This document shows positions 1 through 8,214 of a stretch of DNA of 35,694 nt, piece after piece. Under the pieces are notes generated by a model, which had not been told where the DNA came from, ran no database searches, and was given only the letters and a program-made list of their open reading frames with translations. The translations under genes and the position numbers were made by a program. The DNA is from Desulfosporosinus sp. BRH_c37 (GTDB lineage Bacteria; Bacillota; Desulfitobacteriia; Desulfitobacteriales; Desulfitobacteriaceae), in the NCBI GenBank assembly GCA_001516045.1, contig LOEW01000123.1, positions 1-35,694 of the forward strand, given 5' to 3'. Numbering within the stretch: position 1 is the stretch's first letter; each line of letters begins with the position of its first letter.

Positions 1-301
1 TCCCAGATAGCTGTTGAAGGATCACTGCTTCTTTGACGTCCCATGCCACCTGATGGTGTTCCTTCACAAAGTTAGGAAGTAACGAGGTAGCTCTCCCACA
101 CTTAATACATTTAAACCGGTGGATGGATATGATGAACGATTCTAGTAACGTATACACTGTTCTTTTAAAACTTCCATGTTTGTGCAACATCACTTTTTCA
201 AAGCAGTGGGGACACACCCTTGGACGCAAGTGATTTGGACAACCATCGATAAATTCTTCAATATATGACTGGACAGTCCAGATTTCTTCAGTTAAACTCA
301 T
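1..301 (-). CDS. DUF6431-like zinc-ribbon protein, 3' end cut off by the window
   Basis: The reading frame opens with ATG at 299-301 and runs without a stop to the window edge, giving about 100 residues. Two CxxC pairs are visible, CPHC (about residues 31-34) and CIKC (about 65-68), followed by LLPNF. This zinc-ribbon layout resembles the DUF6431 proteins often seen next to transposase or integrase genes in Clostridia; that family name is from memory, not a search. The function is unknown; nucleic-acid binding linked to a mobile element is inference. The missing C-terminal part would show whether a helix-turn-helix or a catalytic domain follows. Two perfect inverted repeats lie directly upstream (321-420). 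Confidence 0.6.
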   Translation of the reverse strand, partial: MSLTEEIWTVQSYIEEFIDGCPNHLRPRVCPHCFEKVMLHKHGSFKRTVYTLLESFIISIHRFKCIKCGRATSLLPNFVKEHHQVAWDVKEAVILQQLSG

Positions 302-320
302 ATTGGTAGTAAACCAATGG

Positions 321-364
321 GAAAGAGGAAACGAGGCTGGCAGGCCGATGATGTTTCCTCTTTC
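321..364. repeat. Perfect 12-bp inverted repeat
   Basis: GAAAGAGGAAAC at 321-332 is matched by its exact reverse complement at 353-364, with a 20-base loop. It lies 20 bases upstream of the DUF6431-like start codon. It could be an operator, a leader hairpin or the relic of an element end. Confidence 0.6.
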
Positions 365-377
365 TTTTATCCTTTTT

Positions 378-420
378 TAATGATTGTCATGGGATCTATT
401 TAGTCACATGACAATCATTA
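378..420. repeat. Perfect 14-bp inverted repeat
   Basis: TAATGATTGTCATG at 378-391 is matched exactly by its reverse complement at 407-420, with a 15-base spacer. No T-run follows on either strand, so a terminator is unlikely. A protein-binding site, or a structured leader of the leftward DUF6431-like gene, is possible. Confidence 0.6.
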
Positions 421-447
421 TCTACTAGAAACGACAAAGTAGGCAAG

Positions 448-483
448 AAAAAACGCTCACTTTAATGTCAGTTAAAGTGAGCG
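448..483 (-). terminator. Rho-independent terminator at the end of the Tad/kinase operon
   Basis: CGCTCACTTTAA at 454-465 pairs perfectly with 472-483 around a 6-base loop. Six A at 448-453 become a T-run on the minus strand. It is oriented to stop leftward transcription after the ORF ending at 621, and so marks the 3' end of the large minus-strand operon. Confidence 0.85.
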
Positions 484-620
484 CCCACACCAGGACTGAA
501 ACAATAATAATAATTAACTTCTTAGATAGTTTCACTTTCTTCCCCTCACATTGTCTTTATATTTACTACTCAATTTATGTTATAACGGAAATAACAAGAC
601 AAAAATGAGTTAATAAGAGC
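484..620. other. AT-rich stretch without a gene
   Basis: No reading frame with a plausible start or ribosome site is visible. GGAAATAAC (587-595) and its complement (627-635) form a loose inverted repeat that overlaps the end of the neighbouring ORF, without a T-run. I see nothing else here. Confidence 0.5.
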
Positions 621-1043
621 CTAAAAGTTATTTCCAAGATAACTAATTATCTCATTTCTTCCTTGCAAAGTAAGGGGAAACCTGTCTAGCAGATATAAAA
701 AGAGACACGGTAAGTTACCGCATCCCTCACGTAATAAATAGGGTACTGACAATGGCAACTTCCTATTCTCCGCCATATTATTCCACTTCCTGATCCACAA
801 CATCCTCCACAATAGGCTGAATAAGCCATAAAACTTAAATATTGCTCCGGTTTTATCTTTTGGATCTGCCGCTAATAGTTTATCCCCTTCGGAGATAAGA
901 CTTCCCCAGTCTTGACCATAGATATTGCCAAGGGCATCAAAGGCATCAAAATTTTCATCGGCATTTATCTTTAGAGAGGTTTTAACCATTTCTAGGACTT
1001 TGGCTTTATTCAGACCCATGCTGTTTCTGTCTTTACCATCCAT
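621..1043 (-). CDS. Small protein of unknown function (140 aa), last ORF of the operon
   Basis: ATG at 1041-1043, TAG at 621-623. I do not recognise a family. The first 55 residues are acidic and helix-prone, with the segment NADENFDAFDALGNIYGQDW; the second half is hydrophobic and rich in Leu, Trp and Arg. There is no clear signal peptide, and the ribosome site is weak (AGAAAAG upstream). It follows a decayed TPR gene and precedes the operon terminator at 448-483. Because the upstream DNA is degenerate, this ORF may itself be a remnant, or may be frameshifted around residue 75 where its character changes. Confidence 0.4.
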   Translation of the reverse strand: MDGKDRNSMGLNKAKVLEMVKTSLKINADENFDAFDALGNIYGQDWGSLISEGDKLLAADPKDKTGAIFKFYGLFSLLWRMLWIRKWNNMAENRKLPLSVPYLLREGCGNLPCLFLYLLDRFPLTLQGRNEIISYLGNNF

Positions 1044-1074
1044 TGTTCTTTTCTGGCTTGTTTTCTAAAGTTAG

Positions 1075-1175
1075 TCATTTATCAAAATACACAAGATAAT
1101 CTGGTGATATTCCAGCTTTCAATAAATCACCTTCAAATTTATTACCCTCCATGTATATACCTGCATAAAAGCTTA
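1075..1175 (-). pseudogene. Coding-like fragment, possibly the C-terminal tail of the decayed TPR gene
   Basis: One minus-strand frame stays open for about 34 residues (including YAGIYMEGNKFEGD and GISPDYLVYFDK) and stops with TGA at 1075-1077. Its composition looks protein-like and it has no start codon of its own other than an internal ATG at 1150-1152. It begins where the TPR-derived fragment ends, so it may be the out-of-frame remains of that gene's variable C-terminal domain. This is inference. Confidence 0.3.
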
Positions 1176-1405
1176 AACTAGATTATTAGTCATTTCTTGT
1201 AAAACTGAATTCGCTGCATCCAAGTTACCTTCTGTTAAATAAACCTTAAACAAATCTTCCCGAGCCGGAATATTCTTCTGATCTATGCCAATAGCCTCTT
1301 TCAATACTGCTTCAGCTTTAGCAAATTCCTTGTTGGTAGCAATTTAAGCATTACCCAATCGCATTAGCAGCCAATTATAATGATTACCTTTTTGGATATT
1401 TTCAT
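1173..1405 (-). pseudogene. Decayed third copy of the TPR membrane-anchored protein
   Basis: ATG at 1403-1405 has a good GGAGGG ribosome site and begins MKISKKVIIII, nearly identical to the start of the intact gene at 1474-2667. After 12 codons it jumps to the middle of the second TPR: the text reading ATNKEFAKAEAVLKE, NIPAREDLFKVYL and EGNLDAANSVLQEM matches residues of the intact copies, but is in another frame and is preceded by a TAA. A deletion has therefore removed the membrane anchor and the first TPR and shifted the frame. The remnant ends with TAA at 1173-1175. It lies 68 bases downstream of the intact copy, as expected for a tandem duplication that has since degenerated. Confidence 0.85.
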
Positions 1406-1473
1406 TTTCTTCCCTCCACTATTACTCCCGTTTGATTAGAGCACCTTTTTAGCAGAGGGTGATTGACCGCTCA

Positions 1474-2667
1474 TTATTCTATAAACGTTAATCGATACTT
1501 GAAATTGGTATCAACAGCATTATAGGCACTATATAATTTACCATTGCTTGCGTCAATTACAACACTACCATGTCTTGTGAATAGGTCTAAACAACGAAAT
1601 ACGTAGTAGTTATTAATAACTATGTTTTCACCACTGGTTAGTGTAGCTTCAAGTGGGAGCTTATGGTCATAAGACATTGATAAATACTTGGACTCTGAGC
1701 TTAAAACAAGAGGGCCACTGTAAACAATAAAGTAATAAGATACCTTACCGAAATCAGTATCTTTATTTACAATCTTATCGGATGGAAAGTTAAACTTCCC
1801 TGGAATATTTTTACTAAAAAATTTACTATTTAATAATCTTTGTAATCCTTGCTCTTTAGAAGGAACTGTACTAGTATTAGCCATAGCTTGCGCAACTTCT
1901 GCATCAGCTTTTGCCTTAGCAATAGCTTGATTACATTGTTCTTTTAACTTAATTGCATCTTCATTTGTGGCATCAATTTTAAATAGCTCATCAAGTACCT
2001 TAATAGCTTCATCATATTTAGTTGCAGTTACGAGATCTGAAGCTATTTGCAGCTGTTGTGCAATGTAAGCAGATTTAGCGTCTTTTATCTTCGTTTGAGC
2101 ATCTGAAAACCTTTCAGTATCTTCTTTAATTACCTTTTGGAATGAAGTCACGGACCCAATGTATTGCTTATTATTCAGTTGAGTAATCCCTTGGTCATAA
2201 CTTACTTTAGATGCACCAATAGCTTTAGCTAAATCTAAGTCAGCATTTAATTGCTTAACGTCTTTATTAGGATCAATTTTGACCATTTCTTGGAGGATGG
2301 AGTTTGCTGAATCCAAATTGCCTTCATTCAGATAAACCTTCAACAAATCCTCTCTTGCAGGAATATTGTTGGCATCAATTTGTATTACTTCTTTCAGCAC
2401 TGCTTCCGCTTTAGTAAATTCTTTGGTAGCAACATAGACCTGTCCCAATCCCAATCTAGCAGGAATATTTTTGGGCTCGATCTGAATTACTTTTTCGAAC
2501 GCTAAAATAGCTTCCTGGTATTTGCCTTCTTGCAGGTATTTATTACCGAGGTTTAATTGGCGTTCTGCTCTGGCAGTAGGTGAGTTTGTCGCATAGACGA
2601 CTCCGCCACCAATCATGAGTACCAATACTGAAGCAATAATAATTATTAGCTTTTTGGATATTTTCAC
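1474..2667 (-). CDS. Membrane-anchored TPR protein, copy 1 (397 aa)
   Basis: The start is GTG at 2665-2667 with GGAG a few bases upstream. Residues 7-27 form a hydrophobic N-terminal anchor or uncleaved signal peptide (no lipobox Cys), so the bulk is probably outside the membrane. Residues 32-135 hold three TPR-like units (GNKYLQEGKYQEAILAFEKV, then repeated A.A.LKEV/LQEM helices), with further helical repeats at about 160-255. The last 120 residues are a different, beta-rich domain not shared with the paralogue at 16570-17763, whereas the first 265 or so residues are very similar. The gene follows the kinase and T-D-x-L genes in the same direction, so it may be an external partner of the kinase's TPR ectodomain; that role is inference. 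No enzymatic motif is visible. Confidence 0.8.
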   Translation of the reverse strand: MKISKKLIIIIASVLVLMIGGGVVYATNSPTARAERQLNLGNKYLQEGKYQEAILAFEKVIQIEPKNIPARLGLGQVYVATKEFTKAEAVLKEVIQIDANNIPAREDLLKVYLNEGNLDSANSILQEMVKIDPNKDVKQLNADLDLAKAIGASKVSYDQGITQLNNKQYIGSVTSFQKVIKEDTERFSDAQTKIKDAKSAYIAQQLQIASDLVTATKYDEAIKVLDELFKIDATNEDAIKLKEQCNQAIAKAKADAEVAQAMANTSTVPSKEQGLQRLLNSKFFSKNIPGKFNFPSDKIVNKDTDFGKVSYYFIVYSGPLVLSSESKYLSMSYDHKLPLEATLTSGENIVINNYYVFRCLDLFTRHGSVVIDASNGKLYSAYNAVDTNFKYRLTFIE

Positions 2668-2774
2668 TTTTCTCCGACCCCCATTATCTTATCCTCGAGT
2701 TTTTCATTTATATTTCAATAATATATATCTCTCTTTTTCATACTCATTGATTTTCTTTATCACAATTTTATACA

Positions 2775-3134
2775 TTATTGATTACTAATCACACTTGACT
2801 GATTTGTTATTACTTCAGTCCCCATCGGTTCCAAAATATCTGTCCCAGAAGCCGTCTGTTCTGATACTAATATATCTGTACTTGTTCCTGATTCAGGTAG
2901 AATATCAGTTCCATTACCATTGTCATTTATGCTCTCTGTTCCAATAAAATCCGTCCTTTGCCCTATTGAACCGATCATTCCAGAATTGCTTGCTGCCGTA
3001 TTCAATTCATTAACTTCATTTTTGGCTTTAAGTTCTTTTCTTCTCATAACTACAAGAATTACAATAGCTGCAATCACAGTGATTACTAATCCGCCGATAC
3101 CGGTTATAACCATCAGCACACCTTTGGTCAGCAT
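2775..3134 (-). CDS. Single-pass membrane protein with six T-[DE]-x-[IL] tail motifs
   Basis: 119 residues, starting 15 bases after the kinase stop codon, so surely co-transcribed. Residues 8-30 are one membrane helix followed by RRKELKAK, which by the positive-inside rule places the C-terminal tail in the cytoplasm. The tail contains Thr61-Asp-Phe-Ile, Thr66-Glu-Ser-Ile, Thr76-Asp-Ile-Leu, Thr86-Asp-Ile-Leu, Thr98-Asp-Ile-Leu and Thr106-Glu-Val-Ile, mostly preceded by Gly or Ser. The three TDIL copies use different codons, so the pattern is conserved as protein rather than as a fresh DNA duplication. FHA domains are known to bind pThr with Ile/Leu at +3, and an FHA protein, a kinase and a phosphatase are encoded just upstream. 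I infer a multisite phospho-scaffold; no named family is recognised. Confidence 0.75.
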   Translation of the reverse strand: MLTKGVLMVITGIGGLVITVIAAIVILVVMRRKELKAKNEVNELNTAASNSGMIGSIGQRTDFIGTESINDNGNGTDILPESGTSTDILVSEQTASGTDILEPMGTEVITNQSSVISNQ

Positions 3135-3149
3135 AATTTGATCACTTCC

Positions 3150-5144
3150 TTATTTAATCCAGTTTTTACTCTTTAGCTCATTTATGAGATTTACCAAGGG
3201 TTGTATCGCAGGGTTTCTCACCCCATCCGGACAATATTTAACGGCTAAGAGATAATTTTCATTGGTTTTTTGATAATTTCGTTGCTCATTTGGTTTACCA
3301 TTCTCAATATCAGCATATAAAAATGCTAGCTGCATATAGCACGTATAGTCTTCGGGATACAACTGCTTCATTAGTAACAGAGATTTCTCAGCTCCTGAAT
3401 AATCACTCATTTGCTGATAGATTATGGCGATGTTTCTGTGGATATATGGTCTAGAGTATCCTTGGGTAAGTAGAAGGTTGAAATTCACTAAGGCATTATT
3501 GAAAAATTCCTTCTTATTGTTAGTTGTGTTCAAAGCATTATCGTAATAAGCTGCTCCTAGCATTTCCGTAATAACAATATCATTTTTATCTTTCAAGTCA
3601 CTCTTTGCACGTTCTAAAATAAGGATTTCTTTTTGGATAGATGTGCTACCATTACTGCTTTTAGCATCTTTAAAATTCTCTGCAAGCGAAATAAAGGCTT
3701 TCCTTTTTAACTCTTCACTTTGTGTTAGATTCAAACACTTGGTAAAATCCGTTTCTGCTTCCGTGACATTTTTCTGAGCACGAGATAGTTCTCCACTTAC
3801 ATACCAAGTTACATCTTCATCTGACCCTTTGTTTTTCAATTCATTTAACTGAGCCATTGCTTCAGTAAGTTTTCCACTTCTAGCTAGACTGACGGCCAAA
3901 TCGCGACGATAAACAACACTGGAGAGGTTTAACCCAGCGGCTTTGACAAAGCTATCACCTGCATTTTGGTAATCCTTTTTTTCAAAGTAAGCCGTGCCTA
4001 AAACATAATGAATATCTGCGTCATAAATCGCAGTATTGACATTAGGAAGCACTGTGTTATTAATGTAACTTATGCACTCCTCATAATCACCTTTGGCTAA
4101 ATATGTATGGGCAGTATCTTTATATCCGTCAATTTTCAGTGGCAGCTTAGCTATCGCCTGCCCGAAAGAAGCCAATGCAGAAGGATACTGTTTTGCATTC
4201 ATTAATTCCGTCCCTTTACTGATCAGGGCATTATATTCATCTAATTTCTCTTGGTCAATCTGTTTTAACCCAGCCCAGATTAGATTAGAAAAAGCGAAAA
4301 TTGAAACGGTCAAGCATACAATTATGGCATTCTGAATCAGACGCCTCCGCTTATACTCTTTATTAAACTTATGGATATTCATAAGATCATGTAACAAATC
4401 TACCGTCGATTGGTAGCGAGAATTTGGATCAGACTTTGTGCATTTAGTAATAATATATTCCAAACCAGTTGAAAGATTAGGATCAAGTTCCCTAATTGGT
4501 CTTAACTCATAGGGCAGTTCATTGGGTCCCTTGCCAGTTGTCAAATGATATAAAGTGACACCAAGGCTATAAATATCGGTTCTTGCGTCTGTTTGCGAAG
4601 TGCCATATTGTTCCGGAGCTGCATAACCTCTTGTTCCTATGTATGTTGTGTCACTTTGTGACTCTTGTTTATATTCTCGAGCAATACCAAAGTCAACTAT
4701 TACGATTTTACCTTCCTTATTTAATATTAAATTGGAAGGCTTCATATCACGGTAAATAATTGGGTTGGTTTTACTACCGTGTAGATAAATTAAAGCTTCG
4801 GTAATTTGCTTGGCCCAGGCTATAACATCTTTCTCATTGATTTTACCTACTCGTTTTAATTCATCGTCGAGAGAGATTCCCTCAATGTAGTCTTCAATGA
4901 TATAAATATTTTCTTCGTCTTCAACGATATCAAAGACCCTGGCAATTCCAGGGTGGTTTAAGTTTTTCATTATGTTGGGCTCAGCGAGAAGATCAATTTT
5001 TTCGTTCTTTTTCTTGTTACCCACTTTTATAGCCCAAAAAGAACCAAGCCTAATGTTACGGGCAAGATAGACTGTACTCATGCCACCTGAGCCTAGGCGT
5101 TTTATGACTTCATATTTGCCTTCAAATACTTTTTCATTAATCAT
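3150..5144 (-). CDS. Membrane Ser/Thr protein kinase with extracellular TPR domain
   Basis: 664 residues; ATG at 5142-5144 with GAGGGG seven bases upstream. The Hanks-type kinase domain (about 10-265) is complete: glycine loop GSGGMS (18-23), Lys40 in AIKVG, an alpha-C Glu near 55, catalytic YRDMKPSN (131-138, Tyr instead of the usual His), DFG (151-153), an activation loop with Thr166, Thr167 and Thr171, and AAPEQYG. A basic stretch (KRRR) precedes one membrane helix at about 270-292. The remaining 370 residues are TPR-like helices (for example DYQNAGDSFVKAAGL and ALASFGQAIAKLP) and should be outside, in place of the PASTA repeats of PrkC/PknB kinases. Substrates are not known; the neighbouring PP2C, FHA and T-D-x-L tail proteins are the obvious candidates. 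Confidence 0.93.
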   Translation of the reverse strand: MINEKVFEGKYEVIKRLGSGGMSTVYLARNIRLGSFWAIKVGNKKKNEKIDLLAEPNIMKNLNHPGIARVFDIVEDEENIYIIEDYIEGISLDDELKRVGKINEKDVIAWAKQITEALIYLHGSKTNPIIYRDMKPSNLILNKEGKIVIVDFGIAREYKQESQSDTTYIGTRGYAAPEQYGTSQTDARTDIYSLGVTLYHLTTGKGPNELPYELRPIRELDPNLSTGLEYIITKCTKSDPNSRYQSTVDLLHDLMNIHKFNKEYKRRRLIQNAIIVCLTVSIFAFSNLIWAGLKQIDQEKLDEYNALISKGTELMNAKQYPSALASFGQAIAKLPLKIDGYKDTAHTYLAKGDYEECISYINNTVLPNVNTAIYDADIHYVLGTAYFEKKDYQNAGDSFVKAAGLNLSSVVYRRDLAVSLARSGKLTEAMAQLNELKNKGSDEDVTWYVSGELSRAQKNVTEAETDFTKCLNLTQSEELKRKAFISLAENFKDAKSSNGSTSIQKEILILERAKSDLKDKNDIVITEMLGAAYYDNALNTTNNKKEFFNNALVNFNLLLTQGYSRPYIHRNIAIIYQQMSDYSGAEKSLLLMKQLYPEDYTCYMQLAFLYADIENGKPNEQRNYQKTNENYLLAVKYCPDGVRNPAIQPLVNLINELKSKNWIK

Positions 5145-5292
5145 GGATTAACCCCTCACTCTTTAAATAAGGATTTAAAAAACACAGCTATTTATTCACT
5201 ATGTTGAAAATCATCTCCATCAACTTCTGCTTCTATTCTATTCTATCTTTATCATGATGATTCAAGACTAGTACATCAATCGCCAAAAATCT

Positions 5293-6213
5293 TTACTTTT
5301 TAAACCACTCTATCATTTTACCAATATAGCTCATTTTTCCCTTGTTATCATTTATTCCTTTTACTAGGATAATCGTTATGTTATCGTGTCCTCCATTTTG
5401 GTTGGCAAGCGCTACTAACTGATCAAGTGTCGTCTGAAGATCATGGGCTTTTGTTCTGAATTGCTTCAGATACTTTAGCCACTGAATTTCTTCGACCATC
5501 GTGTAAAAGCCATCACTACAGAGTAAAATGAGCTCGTCCCCATGTAGCGTTCCATGCCCCAAAAACGGACTGATGTTATCATTCACACCCAAGCATTGTG
5601 TAAGCACGTGTCGGGAAGGATGGTGCTTTGCTTCCTCTGCTGTCAGCCTTCCCATCTTCACTTGGTTGGCGACCCAGGAATGATCCTCCGTTAATAACTC
5701 TGCCTGTCCAGTCACGCGATAGATCCGACTATCTCCAATATGTTTGATGACATAATCTTGCCCATAAAGAAATAAGACACTAAGCGTTGTGCCAATTCGT
5801 TTACCCATTTGTCTTCCCTCGAGGATTAATGCGTTGTTGATTTGGGTAAAGACTTGATCAAGTTCCTGGGCCACTTTTTCTAATGGTGTGGATTGCAATA
5901 ATGGTTGCCTATTGTTTTCATTCAGCTCCATAGTTACATTGGATTTCTGGTCATAAAAAGGATTATGCAGGTCGTTAAATTCACTTATCAGAACTTTAAC
6001 TCTTTCTTCCCACCATCTATATAAGTACTGGGTGGTTATTTCGCTGGCCCTTTCACCAGCCTCCAACCCACCCATACCATCTGCGACTGCACAAATAGCT
6101 ATGTTATTTCCCTGACTGTCAAAATCCTGCTGAAAATAACCACGGTCTTCATTGACTGGTTTAACTCGCCCCGGATCCGATCCTAGTTTAATATCAAGCA
6201 CCCATTTTTTCAT
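5293..6213 (-). CDS. PP2C-family Ser/Thr protein phosphatase
   Basis: The metal-binding motifs of bacterial PP2C (PrpC/Stp) phosphatases are all present: NEDRG near the N-terminus, DGMGG, GTTLS, IGDSR, the LTEDHS helix, CSDGF and GGHDNIT. About 306 residues from ATG at 6211-6213, a little longer than the usual 240-260 because of an insertion of about 40 residues after the ERASEITTQ helix. The frame stays open to a TTG at 6243, and GTG at 6217-6219 is a further candidate; no start has a strong ribosome site, so translation is probably coupled to the FHA gene ending at 6221. It is soluble, so it acts in the cytoplasm, most likely reversing the kinase encoded just downstream. Confidence 0.93.
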   Translation of the reverse strand: MKKWVLDIKLGSDPGRVKPVNEDRGYFQQDFDSQGNNIAICAVADGMGGLEAGERASEITTQYLYRWWEERVKVLISEFNDLHNPFYDQKSNVTMELNENNRQPLLQSTPLEKVAQELDQVFTQINNALILEGRQMGKRIGTTLSVLFLYGQDYVIKHIGDSRIYRVTGQAELLTEDHSWVANQVKMGRLTAEEAKHHPSRHVLTQCLGVNDNISPFLGHGTLHGDELILLCSDGFYTMVEEIQWLKYLKQFRTKAHDLQTTLDQLVALANQNGGHDNITIILVKGINDNKGKMSYIGKMIEWFKK

Positions 6214-6220
6214 ATTCACA

Positions 6221-7663
6221 TCAAATCTCAAACCGAAAAGCAAAATTAATACGTCCCAGCTGGATTATATCCCCGTCGTTTATTGGATACGGTTTATTGG
6301 CTACCAATCTAGTTCCGTTAATTTTCGTTCCGTTAGTTGAGGATAAATCCGTTATTACATATTGACCATTGTTATTTTCAAAACTAGCATGACTACTAGA
6401 GATCGCTTGATCGCTTAATGTGTAGGTTCCGTAGGTTTTTCCTCTACCAATAATCAAGGGTAGATTTGACAATCTTACCTTTTCGTGTTGTTCTCCGTTT
6501 TCAACAACTAAATATGCTTCACTTAGAAAAACTGTTGGATTACTTAATGGAACAGTATTATTTGAAACTGGTTTAGTATAAGGTGCAAAAGATGCTGGAG
6601 TTCTCTTTTCCGCCGCTTTCTTTACCTCTTTAGCAGCAGCTCCCTGTTCTTTGGCAGATGAGGCTTCAGCCATGCCAACAACCAATTGGCTTGGCTTAAT
6701 AAGTTTAAATGCTGCAAAGATACCATCGGCACCTAAGAGGGTTATGCCAATAGCGATGTACATAAATCCCTCTTGATGTTTACCCTTACCTAGAAATACG
6801 AAGGCCACCCAAGCTAAAATTACCAAGATGCTGGAGACTGCTATTAGGGCGATTTTACTTAACCTAGAAAATGATGTAACGCCTAGTTCTTTGTCGGACT
6901 TCTTATCTTGGGACTTGTTAGGTTTTGATGATTCCCCTTTGGCGCCAAGCGAAGGTTGCGATTGTTTGGCTTGCTGCTGATTAGAACCGAAGTTCACTTC
7001 AGGGCTTTGGCCCTGTGGACGTGAAGAAATACCCTGATCTAATGGTCTATTTGTTTCGACCCTTCTGTTAGCAACTTCTGGGCCTTTACCTACCATTTTG
7101 TTTAGACGATCAGTTATTTCCACTAAGGAATATTCAAGGCTTAAAAAATCTTCTAGAATTGGCTTAGCTGCTACGACATCTTGATCTCTGATCTGCGCAT
7201 ATAGAACTGTGACGATATTATTTCTAATTACATTAAAAACGCTATCTTTGCTTGGCAGATCGTTAACAGGTAAGTATACTAAATCCAAAGAGTAGTCGTT
7301 AGTTGAAAAAATATAGTCCAGGCTTAGAACAAAATTCGATTCATTAAGAAAATATCGTGGACTCTCATTAACGGCCGAAATGATTTGGCTTATAATCTTA
7401 ACATATTCATTAAGACTTAATTTACGCCCTTTGAGGACTTCAGCTAAGGGTTTTTTACCTTTAACCAAGTATGACAACTTTGCTTTAAAATTGGTGTACT
7501 CAACTTCTAATGGAAGAATACCTAGTATCTCATGATCAGTCAGCATTCGCACCCCGGACTCAGCTAATCTGTCGACTGCTATTTCATCCGCTCCTACCAC
7601 CAAGAGCCTACCACGAGCACTCTCCTCATAGTCATATTTAAACCCAAAGATACCGCCTGTCAT
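6221..7663 (-). CDS. FHA-domain membrane protein with DUF6382-like N-terminus
   Basis: 480 residues; ATG with GGAGG upstream. Residues 1-185 resemble the DUF6382 domain found in clostridial FHA proteins (recalled, not searched). A low-complexity Gln/Ser/Pro/Lys linker (195-262) leads to two membrane helices (about 270-292 and 299-320), which puts both ends on the same, cytoplasmic side. The FHA domain (about 383-480) has the phosphothreonine-binding residues GRG (406-408), SSSH (422-425) and STNG (442-445). It sits between the Tad genes and the phosphatase/kinase genes, so it is the natural phospho-reader linking the two. The T-[DE]-x-[IL] tail encoded downstream is a plausible ligand. Confidence 0.92.
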   Translation of the reverse strand: MTGGIFGFKYDYEESARGRLLVVGADEIAVDRLAESGVRMLTDHEILGILPLEVEYTNFKAKLSYLVKGKKPLAEVLKGRKLSLNEYVKIISQIISAVNESPRYFLNESNFVLSLDYIFSTNDYSLDLVYLPVNDLPSKDSVFNVIRNNIVTVLYAQIRDQDVVAAKPILEDFLSLEYSLVEITDRLNKMVGKGPEVANRRVETNRPLDQGISSRPQGQSPEVNFGSNQQQAKQSQPSLGAKGESSKPNKSQDKKSDKELGVTSFSRLSKIALIAVSSILVILAWVAFVFLGKGKHQEGFMYIAIGITLLGADGIFAAFKLIKPSQLVVGMAEASSAKEQGAAAKEVKKAAEKRTPASFAPYTKPVSNNTVPLSNPTVFLSEAYLVVENGEQHEKVRLSNLPLIIGRGKTYGTYTLSDQAISSSHASFENNNGQYVITDLSSTNGTKINGTRLVANKPYPINDGDIIQLGRINFAFRFEI

Positions 7664-7674
7664 CTTTCTTCCTC

Positions 7675-8214
7675 CTAATTCCAGATCTTTATCGGCATAA
7701 TCGCCGATAAAATCGAACTTGGTACAACAGCATACATAAAAGGAATTGAAAATCCTGAGCCTTGAGAATATTCTTTAAGTGGACTTATATCCTTTGAAAC
7801 TATTATGAATAAAATTGTATTTGCCAGGTTAGCCATTCTTTTTCTTAATTCTCCCCGGTATAAAAGGATAATCATCCCTATGAGTGCACTACACATTAAA
7901 GAATAAACTATAGTGTTAAGAACATATATCACTCCCATGATTGAGCCTATCCCAGCAAACAACTTAACATCTCCAGCCCTTACTCCCCCGATAAGATAAA
8001 TAAGAAGTACTACTAGAAAGCCAACTGACATACCACACAGGCTAACTAACAAGCCATATTTTCCGTAAAGGACAACATTCACCGCCAATCCAATTACCAC
8101 GGCAGTCATTGTATGTTTGTTATGTATCTTCATGGACTTGAGATCCGTCCAAGTTGCAAAACCAATTAAGATTATTAATAGTAAAATCCGGAGAGGGTCG
8201 TTAGTTATTTCCAT
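7675..8214 (-). CDS. Prepilin peptidase, TadV/CpaA type (A24)
   Basis: 179 residues, almost all membrane helices, the usual size for stand-alone TadV/CpaA enzymes. The two catalytic aspartates are visible: Asp24 in TWTDLKS and Asp82 in RAGDVKLF. In this family the second normally sits in GxGD; here the first Gly is Arg. It should remove the short basic leaders from the Flp pilin and the TadE-like pseudopilins of this operon, whose G/E+5 processing motifs are visible. Its start overlaps the end of the upstream TadE-like gene by 10 bases, and it ends 11 bases before the FHA gene. Confidence 0.88.
   Translation of the reverse strand: MEITNDPLRILLLIILIGFATWTDLKSMKIHNKHTMTAVVIGLAVNVVLYGKYGLLVSLCGMSVGFLVVLLIYLIGGVRAGDVKLFAGIGSIMGVIYVLNTIVYSLMCSALIGMIILLYRGELRKRMANLANTILFIIVSKDISPLKEYSQGSGFSIPFMYAVVPSSILSAIMPIKIWN

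Noticed and set aside
587..635. 9-bp inverted repeat as terminator of the 140-aa ORF
   Set aside because: Long loop, no T-run at the arm, and a much better terminator lies at 448-483.
3150..7663. Type VI secretion phospho-regulation genes
   Set aside because: The kinase/phosphatase/FHA set resembles PpkA-PppA-Fha, but no T6SS structural gene is present and the neighbours are Tad genes.
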